The notes beneath the pieces are model-generated. The model was not told where the DNA came from, did not search any database, and worked only from the letters and a program-made list of their open reading frames with translations. A program made the translations under genes and the position numbers. 64,000 nucleotides of DNA from Paraburkholderia dioscoreae (GTDB lineage Bacteria; Pseudomonadota; Gammaproteobacteria; Burkholderiales; Burkholderiaceae). The first letter of the stretch is position 1; each line of letters opens with the position of its first letter. Below are positions 49,157-58,186 of this stretch, piece after piece. The DNA is taken from positions 4,340,001 to 4,404,000 of the forward strand of contig NZ_LR699553.1 of NCBI RefSeq assembly GCF_902459535.1, read 5' to 3'.

Positions 49157-49948
49157 TTAGGATGCCTGGGGCGCATCATTCAATGCGCGCACCCGCTCAA
49201 TCATTTCCGCGCCGAACTGCACGTATGCCTGCGCGCCGCGCGATGCCCTGTCGAATACCACGCCCGGCAAACCATAGCTGGGCGCCTCGGCAAGACGCAC
49301 GTTGCGCGGGATCACAACGTCGAACACCTTGTCGCCAAAATGCTCTTTCAGCTGATCCGACACTTGCTGTTGCAACGTGATGCGCGGATCGAACATCACA
49401 CGCAGCAGGCCGATCACTTTCAGATCCCGGTTCAGGTTGGCATGCACCTGTTTGATCGTATTGACCAGGTCCGACAAGCCTTCGAGCGCAAAGTACTCGC
49501 ATTGCATCGGAATCACGACACCGTGTGCAGCGCACAGGCCATTGAGCGTCAGCAGCGACAAAGCCGGCGGACAGTCGATCAGCACAAAATCGTATTCGTT
49601 TTCGACTGCCGCGAGCGCGACCTTCAATTGACGCTCGCGATTCTGCACGCTCACCAGTTCGACCTCGGCACCCGCGAGTTCGCGGTTCGCCGGCAGCACG
49701 TCATAACCGACGGCTTCTGGACGCACTCGTGCATCGGCCACCGCGACGCCGTCCACCAGCACTTCGTAGACGGTATTGGCGCACGCGGCCTTATCGATGC
49801 CACTGCCCATCGTGGCGTTGCCCTGCGGGTCCAGATCAATGAGAAGGACTCGCTGTCCCTGCGCTGCCAGGCTCGCGGCCAGATTGACTGCGGTCGTCGT
49901 CTTGCCGACGCCGCCCTTCTGGTTCGCAACGCAGAAGATTTTTGCCAT
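49157..49948 (-). CDS. parA: Chromosome partitioning ATPase ParA
   Basis: The 263-residue protein has the deviant Walker A KGGVGKTTTAVNLA at about 11-24 and Walker A-prime/B segments VLLIDLDPQGN and DFVLIDCPPALS. It has no N-terminal DNA-binding extension, as in chromosomal Soj-type ParA. It drives ParB-parS complex movement. It forms an operon mnmG-rsmG-parA-parB. Confidence 0.97.
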   Translation of the reverse strand: MAKIFCVANQKGGVGKTTTAVNLAASLAAQGQRVLLIDLDPQGNATMGSGIDKAACANTVYEVLVDGVAVADARVRPEAVGYDVLPANRELAGAEVELVSVQNRERQLKVALAAVENEYDFVLIDCPPALSLLTLNGLCAAHGVVIPMQCEYFALEGLSDLVNTIKQVHANLNRDLKVIGLLRVMFDPRITLQQQVSDQLKEHFGDKVFDVVIPRNVRLAEAPSYGLPGVVFDRASRGAQAYVQFGAEMIERVRALNDAPQAS

Positions 49949-50034
49949 CGTTGGTGTGTCCCTTTTGCTGCCTGGATGAAATAAAAATCGTGTGTGATGC
50001 CGGGTGTGGCTGGGTGAGCAATCTGAGCCAGGCG

Positions 50035-50718
50035 CTAGCTGCCGGCGTCCACCACAACCTTGATCAGGTGCCGCTCGGCGTCGAGCGACGGCACGTTCAG
50101 TCGGATGACCTGTTCCACGTGGGCGCCGGCCGGCAAACGTTCGATCTCGCCGTCCGGCCGTACGCCTTTCATGGCCCAGATCGCACCCTGCTCCGCAACC
50201 AGATGACGGGCCAGTGTAACGAAATCCGCGAGTTCTGCGAATGCGCGCGAGACAATTACGTCGAACTTTGCCGGTACTTCGGCGCCCGGCTGCAAGCTCT
50301 CGACCCGGCCGGTCACCACCGAGAGATTTGCAAGTCCTAGCTCGGCCTTTGCCTGAGCCTGGAAGGCCGTCTTTTTATGAACGATGTCGTTCACGGTAAC
50401 GGTCCAGTCGGGCAAAACTATAGCCAGCACGATGCCCGGCAGACCACCGCCGGAACCGACGTCGAGCACCGAGGACGGCCCAAGCGGCGCAAGGTGCGGC
50501 ACGATCGCAAGCGAATCCAGAATGTGTTGGATCAGCATCTGCCGTGGATCGCGAATCGCCGTCAGGTTGTAGACGGCATTCCACTTCGACAGCAACGCAA
50601 CGTAGTCGAGCAGCTTGCCGAGTTGCGCGTCGCTCAGGTCGAGGCCGAGTTCGCGGACACCGTCCGCCAGCAGTGGCCCCAACGCCTCCCTACCGCTTCC
50701 CTTCTGGCTTCCCGTCAT
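50035..50718 (-). CDS. rsmG: 16S rRNA (guanine-527-N7)-methyltransferase RsmG
   Basis: The 227-residue protein has motif I SVLDVGSGGGLPGI, then NLTAIRDP near the N-terminus, and FDVIVSRAFAELADFV. It methylates G527 of 16S rRNA; loss gives low-level streptomycin resistance in many bacteria. Its start overlaps the mnmG stop (ATGA). Confidence 0.96.
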   Translation of the reverse strand: MTGSQKGSGREALGPLLADGVRELGLDLSDAQLGKLLDYVALLSKWNAVYNLTAIRDPRQMLIQHILDSLAIVPHLAPLGPSSVLDVGSGGGLPGIVLAIVLPDWTVTVNDIVHKKTAFQAQAKAELGLANLSVVTGRVESLQPGAEVPAKFDVIVSRAFAELADFVTLARHLVAEQGAIWAMKGVRPDGEIERLPAGAHVEQVIRLNVPSLDAERHLIKVVVDAGS

Positions 50719-52673
50719 TGCGTCACCGGCGCGCTGTCGGTGCCCGGCTCGGCGGGCTTCGTCGAGCGACGACCCAAGCCGCGCTTCAGATGGACCATCA
50801 GCAAAGAAATGGCCGCTGGCGTGATGCCCGAAATACGCGACGCCTGGCCGATAGTTTCGGGACGGAACTGCGTCAGCTTCTGCCGCGCTTCGAACGAGAG
50901 CCCTCTGACTTCCGCGTAGTCCAGCCCTTCGGGCAGACGCGTACTTTCGTGCGCCTCATTTCGCTCGATTTCACCCGCCTGGCGGTCGATGTAGCCCTGA
51001 TATTTGATGCCGATCTCGATCTGTTCCTTGATCTGCCCGAGCAGCACGTCGTCTTCCGCCAAGGTTTCAGGCGCGGCGCACGCGCCGGCCCGCAATGCGC
51101 AAACGCCGTCGTACGACACACCGGGGCGGCGCAGCAGATCCGCGAGACTGTACTCGTGATCGATTGGCTTGCCGAGCAGCGCTGTAGCCTCGTCGGTGGA
51201 TAACGTCTTAGGATTGACCCATGTCGTGCGAAGACGCTCTGTTTCACGTGAAACAGCGTCGCGCTTGCGGCTGAAAGCATCCCAGCGAACGTCGTCGACC
51301 ACGCCCAACTCGCGGCCGATCTCGGTGAGACGCATATCCGCATTGTCTTCGCGCAGACTCAGACGATATTCGGCACGGCTCGTGAACATCCGATAAGGCT
51401 CGGACACGCCGCGCGTCACCAGATCATCGACCAACACGCCAAGGTAGGCCTGATCGCGGCGAGGGCACCATGCTTCCTTGCCCTGCACGTACAGACCCGC
51501 ATTGATCCCGGCCAACAAACCCTGCGCGGCCGCTTCTTCGTAGCCGGTCGTGCCGTTGATCTGGCCGGCAAAGAACAGCCCGTTGATAACCTTGGTTTCG
51601 AGCGAAGCCTTTAATCCACGCGGATCGAAGTAGTCGTATTCGATCGCGTAGCCCGGTCGCAGGATGTGCGCGTGCTCCAAACCGCGCATCGAGCGCACCA
51701 GTTCCAGTTGAACGTCGAACGGTAAGCTCGTGGAGATTCCGTTGGGATAGAACTCGTTCGTGGTCAGCCCTTCCGGCTCGAGGAAGATCTGATGCGACTC
51801 CTTTGAAGCGAACCGGTGAATCTTGTCCTCGATCGATGGGCAATAGCGCGGCCCCACCCCTTCGATCACCCCCGTGTACATGGGCGAGCGGTCGAGTCCG
51901 CCGCGGATGATGTCGTGCGTCCGCTCGTTCGTGTGTGTGACCCAACACGGCACCTGCCGCGGATGCTGCTCGACGCGCCCGAGAAACGAGAACACCGGCA
52001 CTGGATCCAGATCACCCGGCTGCTCTTCGAGTTGCGAAAAATCGATCGTGCGGCCGTCAATACGCGGCGGCGTCCCCGTCTTGAGACGACCTTGCGGCAA
52101 CTTCAATTCCTTCAGGCGCGCCGACAACGACACCGCCGCCGGATCGCCGGCGCGGCCGCCGGTGTAGTTGTTCAACCCCACGTGAATCTTGCCGTCGAGG
52201 AACGTCCCCGCCGTCAAAACTACCGCCCGCCCGCGGAAACGAATCCCCACCTGCGTCACAGCGCCGACGACGCGGTCGCCTTCCACCATCAGATCGTCAA
52301 CCGCCTGCTGGAACAGCCACAGGTTCGGCTGATTTTCCAGCCGGTGCCGGATAGCCTGTTTGTACAGCAGACGGTCAGCCTGAGCGCGCGTCGCACGTAC
52401 AGCCGGGCCCTTCGACGAATTCAGGATGCGGAACTGGATACCGCCCTCGTCCGTCGCGGCCGCCATTGCGCCGCCGAGCGCGTCGACTTCCTTGACCAGA
52501 TGGCCCTTGCCAATGCCGCCAATGGACGGATTGCAGCTCATCTGGCCGAGGGTTTCGATGTTATGGGTCAGCAGGAGCGTCGTATTGCCCATGCGAGCTG
52601 AAGCCAATGCGGCTTCCGTGCCGGCATGACCGCCGCCGACGACGATTACGTCAAATTCTGTGGGAAAGAGCAT
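50715..52673 (-). CDS. mnmG: tRNA uridine-34 carboxymethylaminomethyl modification enzyme MnmG (GidA)
   Basis: The start at 52673 (MLFPTEFDVIVVGGGHAG) gives 652 residues; an upstream GTG is unlikely. It has the FAD-binding GGGHAGTEAAL and the GidA segments MSCNPSIGGIGKGHLVKE and PGYAIEYDYFDPRGL. With MnmE it adds cmnm5 groups to U34 of several tRNAs. A perfect parS site lies in its coding sequence at 51240-51255. Confidence 0.97.
   Translation of the reverse strand: MLFPTEFDVIVVGGGHAGTEAALASARMGNTTLLLTHNIETLGQMSCNPSIGGIGKGHLVKEVDALGGAMAAATDEGGIQFRILNSSKGPAVRATRAQADRLLYKQAIRHRLENQPNLWLFQQAVDDLMVEGDRVVGAVTQVGIRFRGRAVVLTAGTFLDGKIHVGLNNYTGGRAGDPAAVSLSARLKELKLPQGRLKTGTPPRIDGRTIDFSQLEEQPGDLDPVPVFSFLGRVEQHPRQVPCWVTHTNERTHDIIRGGLDRSPMYTGVIEGVGPRYCPSIEDKIHRFASKESHQIFLEPEGLTTNEFYPNGISTSLPFDVQLELVRSMRGLEHAHILRPGYAIEYDYFDPRGLKASLETKVINGLFFAGQINGTTGYEEAAAQGLLAGINAGLYVQGKEAWCPRRDQAYLGVLVDDLVTRGVSEPYRMFTSRAEYRLSLREDNADMRLTEIGRELGVVDDVRWDAFSRKRDAVSRETERLRTTWVNPKTLSTDEATALLGKPIDHEYSLADLLRRPGVSYDGVCALRAGACAAPETLAEDDVLLGQIKEQIEIGIKYQGYIDRQAGEIERNEAHESTRLPEGLDYAEVRGLSFEARQKLTQFRPETIGQASRISGITPAAISLLMVHLKRGLGRRSTKPAEPGTDSAPVTQ
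51240..51255. promoter_or_regulatory. parS site inside mnmG
   Basis: A perfect 16-bp TGTTTCACGTGAAACA palindrome, the consensus ParB-binding centromere site. It is about 2.1 kb from parB and conserved in spite of the coding constraint. Confidence 0.95.
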
Positions 52674-52777
52674 CGCGGATCTCACGCCAGATCATCGCGT
52701 GAGCCTTTCAAAGGAAATGATGGGCGAATTATAACGGGTTCGGTTTAGGCCCGAATTTCGTCCGAATGGCCATCCAT

Positions 52778-52809
52778 AAAAAACGGTGTGTTTCACGTGA
52801 AACACACCG
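52778..52809. promoter_or_regulatory. parS site in a 26-bp palindrome with terminator-like U-run
   Basis: The perfect parS core TGTTTCACGTGAAACA lies at 52789-52804, inside a 26-bp perfect palindrome (52784-52809) flanked by A6 at 52778-52783. On the minus strand it reads as a hairpin followed by T6, directly downstream of the livF stop at 52845, so it could also be the liv operon terminator. Confidence 0.9.
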
Positions 52810-52844
52810 CCTTGAACAACGGAAGTTAGGGACACGCGCGAACG

Positions 52845-53609
52845 TTATGCCACTTTTTTGGCCAGCCCGAGATACGTCTCGATCACGCGTGGATTCTGCG
52901 CCAAATCTGCCGCCGGCCCTTCCAGCGCTAGTTCGCCGGTTTCCAACACATAGCCGTAATCCGAAATCTGGAGCGCGGCCCGCGCGTTCTGCTCGATCAG
53001 CAACGTGGCCACGCCGGTCTGCCGCAGCGCGCTAATGATGTGGAAGATCTCTTTCACGATCAACGGCGCAAGACCGAGACTCGGCTCATCCAGCATCAGC
53101 AAATCCGGCTTGCCCATCAATGCCCGGCCCACCGCGAGCATCTGGCGCTCACCACCGGATAACGTTCCGGCAGCCTGCTTGCGACGCTCCTTGAGTCGCG
53201 GAAACAGCGTAAAGACCGGCTCGAGCTGGTCGAGAAAGTTCCGCTCCCCTGCCCGCTTGCGCCGATACGCGCCGAGGACGAGGTTGTCCTCGACCGTCAT
53301 CGACGCAAACAGCTCCCGCTTCTCCGGCACGAGACACATGCCGCGCGCGACACGCTTTTCGACCGGCACAGCGCTGACATCTTCGCCCTGATACAGAACG
53401 GTGCCCTTCGCATGGCCCGTGGTCGGCAACGCGCCCATGATCGCGTTCAACAGCGTGGACTTGCCTGCGCCGTTTGGGCCGATCACCGAGACGATCTGCC
53501 CTGCCCGTACCTTGATCGCCGCGCCGTGCAGCGCCTCTACCTTGCCATAACGGACCGACAACCCGCCCACGTCGAGAATCGGACCAGCAGCATTCATCGT
53601 GTTCTCCAT
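52845..53609 (-). CDS. livF: Branched-chain amino acid ABC transporter ATP-binding protein LivF
   Basis: The start at 53609 overlaps the livMG stop (TGATG) after GGAG and gives 254 residues; an ATG at 53597 (MNAAGPILDV) is an alternative. Walker A is GPNGAGKSTLL, the ABC signature LSGGERQM and Walker B LLMLDEPSLGL. It is one of the two ATPases that power the Liv permease. Last gene of the first liv operon. Confidence 0.92.
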   Translation of the reverse strand: MENTMNAAGPILDVGGLSVRYGKVEALHGAAIKVRAGQIVSVIGPNGAGKSTLLNAIMGALPTTGHAKGTVLYQGEDVSAVPVEKRVARGMCLVPEKRELFASMTVEDNLVLGAYRRKRAGERNFLDQLEPVFTLFPRLKERRKQAAGTLSGGERQMLAVGRALMGKPDLLMLDEPSLGLAPLIVKEIFHIISALRQTGVATLLIEQNARAALQISDYGYVLETGELALEGPAADLAQNPRVIETYLGLAKKVA

Positions 53610-55393
53610 CACTCCACCCCGCCAAGATAGGCTTCCAGCACAGCCGGATCCTGCTGTACGTCTTGCGGCAGGCCTTCCGCAATCCTGGTCCCGAACTCCA
53701 TGACTACTAGCCGATCGGTCAGATTCATCACGAAATCCATATCGTGCTCCACAAGCAGCACGCTCATGCCTTCCGCCTTCAGGCGCCGCAGCAGATCGGC
53801 CAATTGAAGCTTTTCCTGGTAGCGCAGACCGGCGGCCGGCTCATCCAGCAACAAAAGCGTTGGATCGCAGCACAGCGCGCGAGCAATTTCCAGAATCCGC
53901 TGCTGCCCCAAGGCGAGACTGCCGGCTTCGTCGTACATATGCTGCTCCAGGCCGACGCGGCGAATCTGACGAGCCGCTTCGGCCATCAAGCGCGCTTCTT
54001 CCGCGCTGTTCAGGCGGACCACGCTGCGCCAAACGCCAGCCTGCCCTCGCAGATGCGCGCCGATCGCGACGTTCTCAAGCACCGTCATGCCCGGCAGCAA
54101 CTTGACGTGCTGGAAAGTACGGCCGATTCCGCGCTTGACGATTTCACGTGAAGTCAGCGAATCGATGCGCTCGCCACGGAACGTGATCTCGCCGCTAGTC
54201 GCTTGCAACACGCCGGTGACCAGATTGAAGGTCGTCGACTTACCCGCGCCGTTCGGCCCGATCAGACCGATGATCTGCCCGGCTTTTACCTCGAAGCTGA
54301 CGTCGTTCACCGCAACCAGACCGCCGAATTGCTTGCGCGCCTTGTTCACGGTCAGCAGGTTTTCACCGGCCGTCGGCTTGCTGCGCTGCGGCAACGGTTC
54401 GGCATGATCGGCCAGATGAGCGCGCGGACCCTTCGGGAAAAACCGCGCCACGAACGGCCATACGCCCTGTCGAGCGTACTGCAGCAACAGCACCATCAAA
54501 ATGCCGAACACGATCACTTCGAAATTGCCGTTCTCACCGAGCAGCTTGGGCAGCAACGTTTGCAGATAGTCCTGCAGAACCGTCAGAATCGCCGCGCCAA
54601 GCACAGCGCCCCAGACGTGCGACACGCCACCCACCACGGCCATGAACAGAAACTCAATGCCGTGGTTCAGCCCAAACGGCGTCGGGTTCACCGCGCGTTG
54701 CAGGTGGGCGTATAGAAAGCCCGAGATCGAAGCCAGCACGGCCGCGTAGACAAAAATAACCACCCGCATCCACGCGGTATTCACGCCCATCGCTTCGGCC
54801 ATCATGCCGCCGCCGCGCAGCGCGCGGATCGCCCGCCCCGGCCGGCTATTAAGCAGATTCTGAACAGAAATCACCGCGCCGAGCACCACCACCCAGATCA
54901 GGTAATAGATATGGCGGCCGGACTCCAGGTTAATACCAAAAACATTCAGCACCGGAATTCCATTGATGCCGTCGTACTTGCCGAGCATTTCCAGATTGCC
55001 GAACAGGTAGAACAGCGCGAGCCCCCAGGCAATCGTACCGAGCGGCAGAAAGTGCCCGGACAGACGCATCGTCACCAGCCCGAGCATCAACGCGATCAAC
55101 GCAGTCACCACCACGCCCACGATCAGCGCGAACCACGGCGAGATGCCGTATTGCGTCGTCAGATACGCGGTTGCATAAGCGCCGATGCCGACAAACGCGG
55201 CCTGGCCGAAACTCGTCATCCCACCGATGCCGGTCAGGAGCACCAGGCCGATCGCCACGATCGAATACAGGCCGATGTAGTTGAGCAGCGTCACCCAGTA
55301 CTCAGGCACGTGAATCGGTTGCGGCAGCACCGGCAGCGCGAACAGCACCACGAGGAACAACCAGAAGAATTTGTTTTGCATGATCCTTTTCAT
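53609..55393 (-). CDS. Fused LivM permease-LivG ATPase of a branched-chain amino acid ABC transporter
   Basis: One 594-residue protein, starting at 55393 after GAGGAG, carries two functions. Residues 1 to about 320 are a LivM-type permease with about 8-10 membrane helices and the LRGGGMMAEAMGVN coupling loop. After a short linker (about 330-345), a full ABC ATPase follows: GPNGAGKSTTFN Walker A, LALGQQRILEIAR signature region and LLLLDEPAAGL Walker B. This fusion occurs in Burkholderiales Liv systems. It lies 4 nt downstream of livH. Confidence 0.92.
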   Translation of the reverse strand: MKRIMQNKFFWLFLVVLFALPVLPQPIHVPEYWVTLLNYIGLYSIVAIGLVLLTGIGGMTSFGQAAFVGIGAYATAYLTTQYGISPWFALIVGVVVTALIALMLGLVTMRLSGHFLPLGTIAWGLALFYLFGNLEMLGKYDGINGIPVLNVFGINLESGRHIYYLIWVVVLGAVISVQNLLNSRPGRAIRALRGGGMMAEAMGVNTAWMRVVIFVYAAVLASISGFLYAHLQRAVNPTPFGLNHGIEFLFMAVVGGVSHVWGAVLGAAILTVLQDYLQTLLPKLLGENGNFEVIVFGILMVLLLQYARQGVWPFVARFFPKGPRAHLADHAEPLPQRSKPTAGENLLTVNKARKQFGGLVAVNDVSFEVKAGQIIGLIGPNGAGKSTTFNLVTGVLQATSGEITFRGERIDSLTSREIVKRGIGRTFQHVKLLPGMTVLENVAIGAHLRGQAGVWRSVVRLNSAEEARLMAEAARQIRRVGLEQHMYDEAGSLALGQQRILEIARALCCDPTLLLLDEPAAGLRYQEKLQLADLLRRLKAEGMSVLLVEHDMDFVMNLTDRLVVMEFGTRIAEGLPQDVQQDPAVLEAYLGGVE

Positions 55394-55397
55394 CGCA

Positions 55398-56453
55398 TCA
55401 CTCCTCGTCCTCTTCGGTGTGCGGGCTGGCAAGACTGCGCCAGAGCAGCACCGGGATGATCAGCGTGAACACGATCACTTCCTTGTAAGCGCTCGCCCAG
55501 AACGACGAATACGACTCCAGCAGACCGACCAGGATCGAGCCCGCGGCCGCCAGCGGATAGCTGACAAGGCCGCCGATAATGGCCCCCACGAAGCCCTTCA
55601 AACCGATCAGGAAGCCCGAGTCGTAGTAGATGGTGGTCAAGGGTGCGACGAGGATGCCACACAGCGCACCGAGGCCCGCCGCCAGCGTGAACGCGAGGCG
55701 CCCCGCCTGCGTCGTGCCGATGCCGACGAGCCGCGCGCCGAGCCGGTTCACCGATGTCGCGCGCAACGCCTTGCCGGAGATCGAGCGGTCGAAGTACAGA
55801 TAAAGCGCGCCGATCAACACGACCGCTGTGCCGACGACCCACAAGCTCTGCCCGGAGATCGACAGGCTGCCGAGGTTGAAGGTCGCGTCGGAAAACGCGG
55901 TGGTGCGCGAACCCTCGGCTCCGAACATCACGAGACCGAGGCCGACCATCGCGAAATGGACCGCCACCGCCACAATCAGCAGCAGCAGCGTGGACGCCTC
56001 CGCGATCGGCTCATACGCAAGCCGGTAGACATACGGCCCCATCGGAATCACGATCAGCAGCGTCAACGCGATCTGCGCGACCATCGGCAGCGGCTGCATG
56101 AAAACGCCCTGCGTCAGCGCATAGACCGCGATCGGAAACAGCAGGTATTTGCCGACCAGCATGACCAGCGTGCGAGCTGCATGCCGGCGCCGTTCGGCAT
56201 GCCGCACCAGCCCCGCTATTTCGACGACGAAGCAGGCCGCGCCCATCGCCATCAGCAGCCAGCAGGTAGCCGGAAATTTCTGTGTCTGCAGTGCGGCGAG
56301 CGTCAACGCGCCGTACGAAACAAACTCCCCCTGCGGGATGAAGATCACCCGCGTCACGGAAAACACCAGCACCAGCGCAAGCGCGAGCAGCGCGTAGATC
56401 GCGCCGGTAGTGATGCCGTCCTGCGCGAGGATCGCCGCAATTGATAGATCCAT
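55398..56453 (-). CDS. livH: Branched-chain amino acid ABC transporter permease LivH
   Basis: The start at 56453 follows AGGAAG and gives 351 residues with about 9 membrane helices. The coupling-loop KALRATSVNRLGARLVGI is typical of LivH. It is longer than classic LivH (about 300) because of an extra loop near residues 80-110 (EIAGLVRHAERRRHAART). It is in operon with the binding protein upstream and the LivMG fusion downstream. Confidence 0.92.
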   Translation of the reverse strand: MDLSIAAILAQDGITTGAIYALLALALVLVFSVTRVIFIPQGEFVSYGALTLAALQTQKFPATCWLLMAMGAACFVVEIAGLVRHAERRRHAARTLVMLVGKYLLFPIAVYALTQGVFMQPLPMVAQIALTLLIVIPMGPYVYRLAYEPIAEASTLLLLIVAVAVHFAMVGLGLVMFGAEGSRTTAFSDATFNLGSLSISGQSLWVVGTAVVLIGALYLYFDRSISGKALRATSVNRLGARLVGIGTTQAGRLAFTLAAGLGALCGILVAPLTTIYYDSGFLIGLKGFVGAIIGGLVSYPLAAAGSILVGLLESYSSFWASAYKEVIVFTLIIPVLLWRSLASPHTEEDEE

Positions 56454-56548
56454 ACTTCCTCGTCCTGAAGCGTCGAAATCGAAACCGGGAAACAGTCGGG
56501 GCGGCAAAACCAGCGGCCGTCCATCGACCCGCAATGTCAGAAAAGGCA

Positions 56549-56577
56549 ACCGCCGCGCCGGAACACGGCGCGGCGGT
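56549..56577 (-). terminator. Inter-cistronic hairpin between binding protein and livH
   Basis: Arms ACCGCCGCGCCG and CGGCGCGGCGGT pair perfectly (12 bp) around a GAACA loop. With no U-run it should act as a stability or partial attenuation element, which would favour expression of the upstream binding protein over the permease. Confidence 0.6.
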
Positions 56578-56658
56578 CGGTGCCATTGTCATCGAACAGA
56601 ATGGCAATGCGGCGTCACATGCCGCACGTTGCGCGAGAGGCGCGTACCGTTTTTGTTT

Positions 56659-57819
56659 TTAGTCGTTCTGCAGCTTCCACTTGCCATCGACGATCTGCAC
56701 GATCACGCGTGCACGCTTGTCGAGGCCGTTGTGGTCGGTCGTCGTGGTGTTCATGATGCCGTGCGAGACCGGCAGCTCCTTGATGTTCTCAAGTGCGCCG
56801 CGCAGCGCCACGCGGAACGCTTCGGTGCCCGGCTGCGCAGTCTTCAGCGCGACAGGGATCGCCGCCTGCAGCATCTGGCCGGCGTCCCATGCGTGGCCGC
56901 CGAACGTCGCCACCGAGCCTGCGCCATAGGCTTTCTCGTACGCCGCCTTGTAGGCTTCCGACGACTTCTTCACCGGGTTCGATGCCGGCAACTGATCGGC
57001 CACGAGGATCGGACCGGCCGGCAGGAATTCGCCTTCGCAATCCTTGCCGCACACACGCAGGAAGTCGTTATTCGCGACGCCGTGCGTCTGGTAGACCTTG
57101 CCCTTGTAGCCGCGCTCCTTGAGCGTCTTGGCCGGCAACGCCGACGGCGTGCCCGCGCCCGCGATCAGCACCGCGTCGGGGTTGGCGCCCATCGTCTTCA
57201 ACACCTGGCCCGTCACCGATGCGTCGGTGCGATTAAAGCGCTCGTTGGAGACGATCTTCAGGTTGTGCGCGGCGGCAGCGGCGGTGAAGACGTTGTTCCA
57301 GCCGTCGCCGTACGCATCCGCGAAGCCGATGAAGCCCACCGTTTTCACGCCGTGATGCTCCATATAGTCGGCGATAGCGTCAGCCATCAGGCTGTCGTTT
57401 TGCGGCGGTTTGAAGGCCCATGCGCGCTTTGCGTCCATCGGCGAAATGATCGCCGCCGATGCCGCCAGCGAGATCACCGGCGTCTTGCCTTCGGCAGCCG
57501 CGTCGAGCATGGCGAGCGAATTCGGCGTAACGGTCGAACCGATGATCGCGTCGACGTGATCTTCGTCGATCAGCTTGCGCGTGTTCTGCACGGCTTTGCC
57601 GGTGTCCGATGCGTCGTCGAGAATGATGTACTGCACGGTCTTGCCGCCGATCTCTTTCGGCAGCAGCGCAATCGTGTTCTTTTCAGGAATCCCGAGCGAA
57701 GCAGCCGGCCCCGTCGTGGAAAGCGTGACGCCGATTTTCACCTGGGCGAATGCCGCGCCCGCGCCGCACATCAACGCCACGGCAATGCCGGTGCGTACCC
57801 ATTGCTTTGTCTTTTTCAT
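56659..57819 (-). CDS. Branched-chain amino acid ABC transporter substrate-binding protein (paralogue 1)
   Basis: The 386-residue protein starts after GGAGAC. A signal peptide (MKKTKQWVRTGIAVALMCGA, cleavage near AFA) is followed by the Peripla_BP_6 fold: KIGVTLSTTGPAASLGIPEK, with Ser-Thr-Gly ligand contacts. RVCGKDCEG holds a Cys pair that may form a disulfide. It is first in the livH-livMG-livF operon. Very similar to the neighbour at 58187-59353 (same blocks throughout), a tandem duplication. Confidence 0.92.
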   Translation of the reverse strand: MKKTKQWVRTGIAVALMCGAGAAFAQVKIGVTLSTTGPAASLGIPEKNTIALLPKEIGGKTVQYIILDDASDTGKAVQNTRKLIDEDHVDAIIGSTVTPNSLAMLDAAAEGKTPVISLAASAAIISPMDAKRAWAFKPPQNDSLMADAIADYMEHHGVKTVGFIGFADAYGDGWNNVFTAAAAAHNLKIVSNERFNRTDASVTGQVLKTMGANPDAVLIAGAGTPSALPAKTLKERGYKGKVYQTHGVANNDFLRVCGKDCEGEFLPAGPILVADQLPASNPVKKSSEAYKAAYEKAYGAGSVATFGGHAWDAGQMLQAAIPVALKTAQPGTEAFRVALRGALENIKELPVSHGIMNTTTTDHNGLDKRARVIVQIVDGKWKLQND

Positions 57820-58010
57820 TGCAAGTCTCCGAACGCTTTGAAGCGCGTATCTGTAATCGGCTCAGGGCCGGGTGTCTGAATCTAGTTATAGGGTTCCGGC
57901 GTGCCAAGCATGGTTTTCCCTGCTCGGCGCGAATGCTTTTACCGCCTGGGGGTCACCTTCCTGCTGCGTACTACGACTGCAAACTGCTGCGATATCCTGC
58001 GAAACAAAAC

Positions 58011-58024
58011 ACTAACATGTTAGT
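58011..58024. promoter_or_regulatory. 14-bp perfect palindrome upstream of binding protein 1
   Basis: ACTAACATGTTAGT lies about 190 bp upstream of the start at 57819. It is AT-rich in a GC-rich region and could be a repressor or activator site. No regulator gene is adjacent. Confidence 0.4.
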
Positions 58025-58125
58025 AGTATTGCGTTCTGCGCGATCGACGGTCAATAGACCGTCACCCAAATGCGGGTTTGTCCTGAAGCCGCGGAACCAC
58101 ACTTTTTCACGCGATGCGGACAATA

Positions 58126-58157
58126 AAAAAGACGCGTCAACCGCACGCGTCTTTTTT
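58126..58157 (-). terminator. Intrinsic terminator after binding protein 2
   Basis: GACGCGT (58131-58137) pairs with ACGCGTC (58145-58151); on the minus strand a T-run follows, and an A-run precedes. It lies 36 nt beyond the stop of the 58187-59353 gene, making that gene monocistronic. Confidence 0.9.
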
Positions 58158-58186
58158 AATGGGGATCCGTATCGCTTCGCCTTCGC

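Noticed and set aside
54140..54156. Third parS-like site around CACGTG within the livMG gene
   Set aside because: At least four mismatches to the 16-bp consensus outside the core; probably chance.
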